Of a stretch of 14,759 nucleotides of DNA, positions 1 through 6,900 are shown in pieces. A program made the position numbers and the translations under genes. Origin of the DNA: Rodentolepis nana. Lineage: Eukaryota; Platyhelminthes; Cestoda; Cyclophyllidea; Hymenolepididae. Below the pieces are notes generated by a model. That model was not told the origin of the DNA. It ran no database searches and worked only from the letters and a program-made list of their open reading frames with translations. Numbering within the stretch: position 1 is the stretch's first letter; each line of letters begins with the position of its first letter. The stretch is taken from contig UZAE01001183.1 of NCBI GenBank assembly GCA_900617975.1, positions 1-14,759 of the forward strand, in the 5' to 3' direction.

Positions 1-111
1 AAATTCTCCATCGGGACTTCGACTCTTCCTTCTGCTTCCCAGTTATTATTACGAAGTATTTTTCATTATTAAACTGGCTTAAAACATTTTCATAGCGTTC
101 TTTATTCGGAT
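1..111. other. Left edge, no feature seen
   Basis: AT-rich sequence with no convincing reading frame, RNA gene or repeat. It ends at the 5' boundary of the first SINE-like copy. Confidence 0.5.
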
Positions 112-440
112 GTGGGGGTACGCGATAGACTTACCTCCACGTGGTGCACTCTGGGCAACAAATACTCATACGGCAAAAAAGTCTATTAACCGGCAGTTGA
201 CTTCTGACTTCAAACTACCATCATCCCACTGTATGTCATATTCAACCACTTCCACAATATCCATCTTACCTTTTCTCTGCCTTTATGTCTGTCTGCCTCT
301 TTTACATCTGTGAATCACTCTTCCTTTAAACCTCTCGAATTTTTCTCACTCTGATGTTCCTTCCCCTCTGTGAAGCCCGAAGTCAGCTAAAGGGTTAATG
401 ATAATTATCAAAACGCCTGCCATTTGATATAAATAATAAA
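112..440 (+). mobile_element. SINE-like retroposon, copy 1
   Basis: This copy aligns along most of its length with the element at 1443-1753 (reverse complement) and with the start of the element at 14573. The 5' end is G-rich (GGGGGTACGCGATAG) and is followed by the block ACTTACCTCCACGTGGTGCA. The middle is pyrimidine-rich (about 260-310). The 3' tail (about 369-440) has TAAAGGGTTAATGATAATTA and then GCCTGCCATTTG, ending in an A/T-rich run. That tail is also the 3' end of the LINE fragment at 2336-3338. A possible target-site duplication is TATTCGGAT (103-111) against TATTTGGAT (441-449), 8 of 9 matching. Calling it a SINE is an inference from length, tail and duplication. No tRNA, 5S or 7SL head is evident. 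The 67-codon frame starting in it is fortuitous. Confidence 0.75.
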
Positions 441-1430
441 TATTTGGATATCTGTAATTTGTAATTAATATTTCTATTATTGGCTATTCTCTACATTCTA
501 AAAAAGCATTCACAAGATATGTTACCATTGCATCGGAAGCTACCCGCCTTTTTTCATTCTACATCTTAGTGTATGGTGTTTGTGTATTTTTCGTATGCCT
601 CAAAAAGGCCTATTTCGATGCATATTTAGTTCAAAAAACAAATCCTTTGGGATATGGTAGTGCAAAAGGTATTTCTATTACACCTGTATGTCCCCATTCA
701 ATATATCAGCAGATTTATGTCCAATCAACTACAAATTATCAATGGGCAGCGAACAAAACAAAATTTCCCACTAAAATATCGGGACGAGATAAAATTTCAA
801 ATAGAAAATATGTGTTTATACAAACTACAATACAGTTTTGGGCTAAATAGTAACAATTGGAAACAAAAAGCTTCGCTATTTTCGCGCCTATATGCCATTG
901 TAAGATGACGAATGACTAGATTTGCGAGTCAAATGCAAGCACGATAACGTGTGCAAGTTTTTTCGTTAAGAACTCAAAGGAATCTCGAATAACTTTGCAT
1001 GTTATGTGAGTAATTAAATGAGGTATGAGTTGATATTTCTCAGGCTTATTAAAATGAAATATGCATTAAGCGAAAATAAAAATTTATTCACATATTAAAA
1101 TAAGCAGCTAATAAGGCTATACAAATATGGCTTTGAATGCTGAAAACTATTACCATCAAAATATATTGAAAAATTAACTGGAAGAAAAGAAATGAAGATT
1201 ACAACTTGAGTATAGAAAGTCATATTAATTGGACAATCGAGGATTAAGAAAGTAGTGGAGAATGTAATAATTAAAAGAATCCAAAGTAAACCCATTTTGA
1301 TTAAAAAAAAATTGTTCAGAGCCAAGCAACGGATAAAAGAAGGTTAATGAGGAATTTCCCAAATACATATGTTTAATACATGTTATTATCATCATGAAAA
1401 TAACAGAGAAAGTTAAATATTAGTCAAAGA
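441..1430. other. Intergenic, between two inverted SINE-like copies
   Basis: AT-rich DNA of about 1 kb. Short open frames exist around 569-908 (+) and 1095-1325 (-), but they overlap in several frames, lack splice or domain support, and have the composition of the surrounding non-coding DNA. I see no gene, RNA gene or further repeat. Confidence 0.5.
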
Positions 1431-1442
1431 ATTTCAAAATAT
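1431..1442. repeat. Target-site duplication, left copy (SINE copy 2)
   Basis: ATTTCAAAATAT, repeated exactly at 1754-1765. The two copies bracket the minus-strand SINE-like element and fix its ends. Duplications of this size are typical of target-primed reverse transcription. Confidence 0.85.
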
Positions 1443-1753
1443 ATATATTTATAACAAATGGCAGGCATTTTGATAGTTTCATTAGCCCTTTAGGTGACTT
1501 CAGGCCTCACAGAAAAGAAGAAATATCAAATTTCGAGAGGGGGGGAACAGAAGAATGTTTAAAAGATGTAAAAGAGAGACACAAAGGTAGAAAAAGGTAG
1601 GAAGAGTACTGTGGAAGTAGTCGAATATGACATATAGTAGGGTGTTCTGGTAGTTTGAAGTGAGAAGTCAACTGCCGATTTACGGACTTTTTTGCCGTAT
1701 GAGTATATGTTGCCCAGGGTGCACCACGTGGAGGTAAGTCTATCGCACACCCC
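1443..1753 (-). mobile_element. SINE-like retroposon, copy 2 (inverted)
   Basis: This is a full-length, 311-bp element lying on the minus strand, with exact ends set by a perfect 12-bp target-site duplication. Read on its own strand it begins GGGGTGTGCGATAGACTTAC, has the CCTCCACGTGGTGCAC block and the pyrimidine-rich middle, and ends with CTAAAGGGCTAATGAAACTA, then GCCTGCCATTTG and an A/T-rich run. The inner palindrome of the tail is degenerate here compared with the other copies. Open frames on the minus strand (about 1507-1785) are by-products of the element and not genes. The duplication shows that it moved as a unit by retroposition, not as part of a larger element. Confidence 0.85.
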
Positions 1754-1765
1754 ATTTCAAAATAT
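1754..1765. repeat. Target-site duplication, right copy (SINE copy 2)
   Basis: ATTTCAAAATAT, identical to 1431-1442 and directly abutting the GGGG 5' end of the minus-strand element. Confidence 0.85.
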
Positions 1766-2324
1766 TGTGACCAAAATCCTATCACTCATATGGACTGCCA
1801 TTTAGAATAATGCGATAGAAAAAAGATATCTACGGAAGAATTAAATTCCAAAATTTGCATAAAACCATAATAAAACATTTTTGATACGCATTTTAAATCA
1901 ATGAGTTGATATGTAGATGCCAGATGTGTAGTTGGTTTAATAATAAGCATCAAATTAATAAAACATGAAAAATGTTCAACATTGGAAATTAAACTCTTAT
2001 TGTTCATATAGTGGCAATTGGATTAGGTCCATTGTAGACTTTTTCTTTGAAAAAATAGAATCAAAAAGTTAACTTTTAATTATTCAAGTAAGTTTACACA
2101 TTTACTAAAACATGCTAAATTATTGAGTTGTCCCTTTAAACAGTTTTGAAGTCAATTAAATGTTATTATTGTGTTCAGTTATTTTGGACTTAATTTGTCC
2201 ATTACAAAGTGTACTGTGATCCAATCTTTTACATCTACATCATTAGAGATAGTTGTGAAGTACAAATGAGTGAGATAAGGGTAATTTTGAAAGATTTTTT
2301 GACTAGTCACTAGATAACCCAATT
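1766..2324. other. Intergenic, nothing recognised
   Basis: AT-rich stretch with one minus-strand open frame (1786-2007) whose translation is rich in F/I/L/N/S and matches nothing I know. No splice-framed exon, RNA gene or repeat is evident. Confidence 0.5.
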
Positions 2325-2335
2325 TAGTTTAAAGA
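2325..2335. repeat. Target-site duplication, left copy (LINE fragment)
   Basis: TAGTTTAAAGA, repeated exactly at 3339-3349 just after the A/T-rich tail of the LINE. The motif is AT-rich, so chance is possible, but both copies sit exactly at the expected element boundaries. Confidence 0.65.
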
Positions 2336-2341
2336 ACGTTT

Positions 2342-3073
2342 AAAGTTTACATAGAAAACCAAGCAAACTTTGGCGCAGGTGTCTATTCTGAACTCTTCCC
2401 TTTCTACGCAGTAGCGGACACAATAGATCCGCTATTGAAGGAGAAATAGAGACCATTAGGATAGCACTACGCCAAATTATGTTGCCTGGATACGAAATTC
2501 ACCAAAGCGGTGATACTTTCGGACTCACAGTCAGCAATAAACTCAATTGGAAACAGAGAGCCACCCAAAACAGCTGAGATAAAGGAATGTAGAAAACTCA
2601 ATGAGCTGCTGAGAGAGAAAAACAAAACAGTGGTCCTACAATGGATTCCTGGTCACTGTGGCATTAAAGGCAATGAGCTTGCTGACACACTTGCTAAGAA
2701 GGAGACAACGATTTTACAATGCATGGACCGGCCGATGTCTTTCCACACAATGAAGGCCTTAATCAGAAGAGAATTCCAGACCTCAAGGTGCAACGAACTC
2801 AAAGCTCGAACGAAGGGGAAATAGTGGACAGTGGCACTCTCCGACATACCCGGCTGGCCATGAATCGAAGCCGTTGATGAGTTTAGACTACGTACCGGAC
2901 ACGAATGCTTGGCAAAACACCTTCATAGATTGGGAGTATACACTCAACCCACATGCCCCCTATGTAACCTACATGAGGAAATGGAGAAGACCCACCTGAT
3001 TCGGTGTCCAGCTCTAAAGACAATGACGGAAAGCCAGAGATACTGGGAAGCAAGAAGACAGCTAATGAATTGA
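2342..3073 (+). pseudogene. LINE ORF2 remnant: RNase H and CCHC zinc knuckle, broken
   Basis: The remnant starts inside the RNase H domain, after the first catalytic Asp would have occurred. Readable pieces include GAGVYSE (about 2374-2394), the helix with the second acidic residue (GEIETIRIALRQI, about 2440-2478), the third motif LSDSQSA (2513-2533), and the C-terminal QWIPGHCGIKGNELAD (about 2641-2688) with the conserved His and last Asp. The frame shifts between 2400 and 2422 and back near 2501. Stops lie in frame at 2822-2824 (TAG) and 2861-2863 (TGA). Reading on, FRLRTGHECLAKHLHRLG is followed by a CPLC...H...C knuckle (about 2954-3006) and RYWEARRQL before the natural stop at 3071-3073. 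The lesions show an inactive copy. The 104-codon frame at 2510-2824 is part of this remnant, not a separate gene. Confidence 0.9.
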
Positions 3074-3110
3074 TATTAATTAACTGCTATAAATATACCC
3101 CCCTCAAACC

Positions 3111-3294
3111 CTTGGGGGAAGCTGAAGTCAAAGTGTAAGGGCTAATGACTTGGGGGAAGCTGAAGTCAAGGATTAAGGGCTAATGATCCCTTGATTAAGG
3201 GCTAATATGATAGATATCATAAAGCCTGCCATTTGAAATAAATGATGAGGCAGACCCTTGGGGGAAGCTGAAGTCAAAGTGTAAGGGCTAATGA
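3111..3294 (+). repeat. 38-bp repeat units in the LINE 3' region
   Basis: Three full units begin with CTTGGGGGAAGCTGAAGTCA and end with TAAGGGCTAATGA. They lie at 3111-3148, 3149-3186 (directly adjacent, same length) and 3257-3294. A partial unit (ATTAAGGGCTAAT) is at about 3194-3206. The first and third units appear identical; the second differs at AGTGT/GGATT. The partial unit is followed by one tail copy (3207-3250), so the 3' end looks duplicated in steps. Confidence 0.85.
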
Positions 3295-3338
3295 TAAATA
3301 TCACAAAGCCTGTCATCTGAAATAAATAAATAAATATA
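3292..3338 (+). other. LINE 3' tail with palindromic hairpin and TAAA repeat
   Basis: TGATAAATATCA (3292-3303) is a near-perfect inverted repeat. It lies between GGGCT (3285-3289) and AGCCT (3307-3311), which can also pair, giving a two-part hairpin. After it come TGTCATCTGAAA and a (TAAA)n run. A second copy of the block is at 3208-3250 and related copies end the SINE-like elements at 399-440 and 1443-1500. By analogy with other LINEs, this is probably the part the reverse transcriptase recognises; that role is inferred. Confidence 0.6.
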
Positions 3339-3349
3339 TAGTTTAAAGA
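3339..3349. repeat. Target-site duplication, right copy (LINE fragment)
   Basis: TAGTTTAAAGA, the partner of 2325-2335, immediately after the A/T-rich tail. Confidence 0.65.
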
Positions 3350-3891
3350 GAAATATATTGCCTAAATAAAGAGTCTGAATTGGTCTCAAAATTAGAAGGC
3401 ATACGTTTTCAAGTTCCTATAAATATCAAGAATAGTGAATAATATATCGGTTAAATATAATAACGATTGAAGGCAATGACTTCAAAGTTCAATGTTTCAA
3501 AGCAATATTGAGGGAAATAATTTATTGTTTACTCACAGACAAATTTAGGCAGCTAATGAAACAAAAAAACAAATATAAGAAAACTAGAATATTCAATTAT
3601 TGTATTAAAATAAGGAAAAAAACTGATTTTTTTCAAACCAATAAGTGTGGTTTAACTTAAGTGTCTAAGTTAGACAAGCGAATGTATTCTTAAAAATTAC
3701 TCTTCAGGTCTAAAACTCCCATTATTTTTTGAGATAAATTTTATTCCACTTTGAATAACATGTCTATTTAGTTCCTGAATTTAATATAATCATAAAATGA
3801 TTAATAATTGCGGGATTTTGTAGTCCTTGAAAGTGTTTTAAACATAAGATTTTTTGATTTGTAAGCGTTTGCATAATTTAAAATAGCATAA
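3350..3891. promoter_or_regulatory. Upstream region of CCDC39
   Basis: AT-rich DNA between the LINE and the CCDC39 start codon. It must hold the promoter unless that lies further left, but I see no convincing TATA box or initiator among the many A/T runs. A TAA in frame directly precedes the ATG (3889-3891), so the coding frame does not extend further up in this exon. AAAATAG at 3880-3886 could serve as a trans-splice acceptor, since flatworms use spliced leaders, but nothing proves it. Confidence 0.35.
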
Positions 3892-3990
3892 ATGGAAAGA
3901 ATTATTCGCAATGTGTTTGAGACTGTTTTTCCTAATAGAAATGTTGCAGTCCCGTTAGCAAATGCTGAAAATAATTCACTTATGCAAAAG
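3892..3990 (+). CDS. CCDC39: CCDC39 exon 1 (start codon)
   Basis: Encodes residues 1-33. The ATG directly follows an in-frame TAA. The exon carries the N-terminal VPLANAEN motif that matches the start of vertebrate CCDC39, with almost the same distance to the start codon. It ends at AAG|GTTATC, phase 0, a weak donor with T at +3. The 33 residues from VPLANAEN into exon 2 align with vertebrate CCDC39 without a gap, which fixes the junction. Confidence 0.88.
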
Positions 3991-6900
3991 GTTATCTAAA
4001 TGAATATCTATATATAATGCAACAATATTTTGACAATTTTCAAATGCGTTTAAATGAATTTTGTAATATTTCTGATGATAAGCGCAATTAACTATTAATT
4101 AATACATTTCATAGTCAATTTCTCTGCAGTAATTCTAATCAGATTTAGTTATTTTTAGCTTACGACAACGCTTTTTGATATACAAAAATCAGATAATGCG
4201 TTAAGATCACTAGAACATCGCATCAAATTTATGAAAGAACACAAAACTGAAATAATCAAAACAATTCAAGACGTTGGAGTACTAAACCAAATAGCGTGCG
4301 ATAATTGCTTTACCGAAAATCACCTAATCACACTCTGCACTAATGAGAGCACAAAAATTAGAAGAGATATAATGAGAATAAAAGTCCAAACTGATGATAT
4401 AAAGGAAAAAGTATTTAAAATAGAAGTAAGCTATATTTTACGTATAAACTAAATCGCAGAATACCATTTTTGAAAAAAGTGTGAATGTACGAAACATTCA
4501 AGAGGCACTCAAAATTGAAACAGCTCAGCTAGAAGACCTTATGTGTTTCGCAGATCAAAAATGTGATGATATATATGCTATTGAATGCTACCAGCATACA
4601 GACGAATCAACGATCATGGTAACGCATTTCTAATAAAGTAATAATCAAATAGAAACTTTATATGGAAATTCAAAATCTTTCAGCAGAAAAAACTAACCTA
4701 AAATCGAAATTGGATAGACTTTTTATTGATGGAACTATTATGAAAGTAAGAGTTTATTTATTCAAATGTAATGACTTTTCTCACATAAATAATATGGATG
4801 CGTATTTTTCAATTTTCTAAGTTATCATTTTACTTTTAAATGATTGATTTTGGTTCACATAAGGTTTTTACGGATTCTTTCTTTATTAATTGAATTCGTT
4901 AGTCACAGATGGAAAGGCTCGGACAAGAGGCGAGAAATGATAATGTGGAGAGGAGAGAAGCACTGCATCTTTGGCAAAAGGCTGTTAATCGATCTGAGAA
5001 ACGATCGAAAGAAATTGAGTTTCTTTTGCAGGTTTGCATATCTCTATCACTTAATGACTCGTGATTTTTCCACTAATATTATTAACGTTTACGTAGTCAT
5101 TTGAAGATCTTGATCGGCAGACCGACGAAAACTTGATGAAAAAAAGGGAACATGAACATTATTTGGCTAACTCAATTAAAGATACAGCTGAAATAAGAAA
5201 AAAAGTAGAAGACTCGAAAAAGAAGTTGACAATGTTACAAGAGAAAAATGCAGCTGCTGTGGATGAAATTAAAATTACCAAATCAGAAGTTTGCTCAAAC
5301 CATTTTACAATTCCAAATTTTAGTTGCAAGTTCTTAAAAACGTAGCTATCAGTAGTTGTCAAAATTTACAATCTCTTCAATTGGCTGTTAAGGAAACAAA
5401 ATGTGCCATTTCTACACAATATGATAAGTAAGATTTCGTAAGATAATCACCTTCTTAGAATAAACAAGACTTTGGAAAATATGGAAAAGTTGAAAATTAA
5501 ATTTAAAGGTGTTCAAGAAAGTAAACTCTCTGTTGTTCACTTGGTTGCTGAATCTGAGTTTCTACTTCGACAGGAGGAACGATATTCTAACATGTTGGTC
5601 AAACACATTGACAACCTCTCTCGAGGTCGTTTCCACATCCTAAAGGTTGGTTTCTACTTGGCGCATTATCAATAAATACATTTAAAACAAATGTGTGCAT
5701 CGCACTTTACATTGAAGGAGAAGCAGACAACTCACGAGGATAAACTAAGAGCGGAAAGTTTGATTGCAGGATGTAAAAATAGCATTAAAATCCTCGAGGC
5801 GGAGATCTCCAAAACGGAGGAAAAAGTAGTGCATCAAGACCAAATCCTGTATTGCCAAGTTAGTTTAAACAATATTAATGAGAAATAAATAAACGTATGA
5901 TTGCATATTGAACTATTGCACACCATATTTTTGTAGGATTTCAAAATCATTAAACTTGAAGATCGTATCTCAAAAATGGAAATGGACACATCAAACGCTG
6001 AAGAGTTGGCACGATTTCAAGAAAAAATAACTAGACTATCTGCGGAATTTGAAGACCTCGAGACATTATCTCAAAAATTTTCCAAGGAATTGAAGGATTT
6101 AAAGGTTGACACGCCATTCTATTCATTGCATTCATAGATGCATTCTTAGTGCTCTTCATCGAAGCTACTAACAATTCAGCGAAGTGGAAAATTTGCATTA
6201 AGGTCCATACTGATGGAGTCGATTTATCCACTTCATTTGGTGCAATCTTGGGGGGATGGGGGGGGGGTGGAGTAAAATAGTACGTGGGGAAGTATCCGTA
6301 AATATAATGTCAATAGAGGTTCATATGCAATATTTCAAACTGAGCATACATATAACCACTTGAGTATCCTGGACTTTCACTACCATCAGCTATGTAGTTG
6401 AGTTTGAATAGATTATCTCTGGGGTCATTTGGAAGAGGGATTCACTGAGTTAGGGCTAATAAAAGGTGTAAATTCAGTCGGAATGGAAGATGTGCATTGG
6501 TAGAGAAGTGTCTATTGCTCTAAAACAGGATGCCAAGCAACACTTGCTTTTTGGTTTCGTTAATAAAATGAAGTGACGGACAACAGCCAAAAACTATAAT
6601 CTATGCATAATTAAATTAGTTGTAGTCCTTAGTGTCCGCTGCTTGCTATCTGCTTCTATCTGACCTCCTTCTCGTAGATTTTTTCACTATGGTGAAAACT
6701 AAAGTGAATTTAAATGACTATTAGAAATCGATAAAAACGGTTTTGGAAAGTGACGCTTCAAGGTGATAGAGGACAAAAAATTCAGTTAAATTAGCCACGG
6801 TCTTCTTCTTCTTCCTACCAATTAAAAAAGAGTCTTTAAAATAAATTCTACAATGGCTCTTTAAAAACTACCCTGAATTTACATAGCAGTAACATTGTAA

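Larger units (their letters stand above)
2336..3338 (+). mobile_element. 5'-truncated non-LTR retrotransposon (LINE) with RNase H
   Basis: An insertion of about 1.0 kb bounded by an 11-bp direct repeat. It keeps only the C-terminal end of ORF2 (2342-3073), followed by a 3' region with repeated 38-bp units and a tail ending in TAAA repeats. The coding remnant contains an RNase H domain and a CCHC zinc knuckle. That arrangement is found in RNase H-bearing LINE lineages (I, R1, LOA and related groups). Endonuclease and reverse transcriptase are missing, as expected from 5' truncation on insertion. The fragment cannot move by itself, but its tail is the one carried by the SINE-like copies in the window. 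Confidence 0.85.

Noticed and set aside
112..140. Likeness of the SINE start (ACTTACCT) to the 5' end of U1 snRNA
   Set aside because: The 8-base match is what any antisense splice donor would show; the following sequence does not align convincingly with U1.
569..908. Two overlapping plus-strand open frames of 84-93 codons
   Set aside because: They overlap in different frames, show no domain, no coiled coil, no splice context and have the composition of the AT-rich flank.
3111..3338. CRISPR-like or satellite array
   Set aside because: Only three full 38-bp units, adjacent or separated by tail sequence, in a eukaryotic LINE 3' end; it is part of the element and not an independent array.
6031..6231. 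Minus-strand open frame of 66 codons antisense to CCDC39 exon 10 and intron 10
   Set aside because: Its translation looks fairly protein-like, but half lies antisense to a confirmed exon and no splice sites or related frame support a gene. It may be a repeat remnant.
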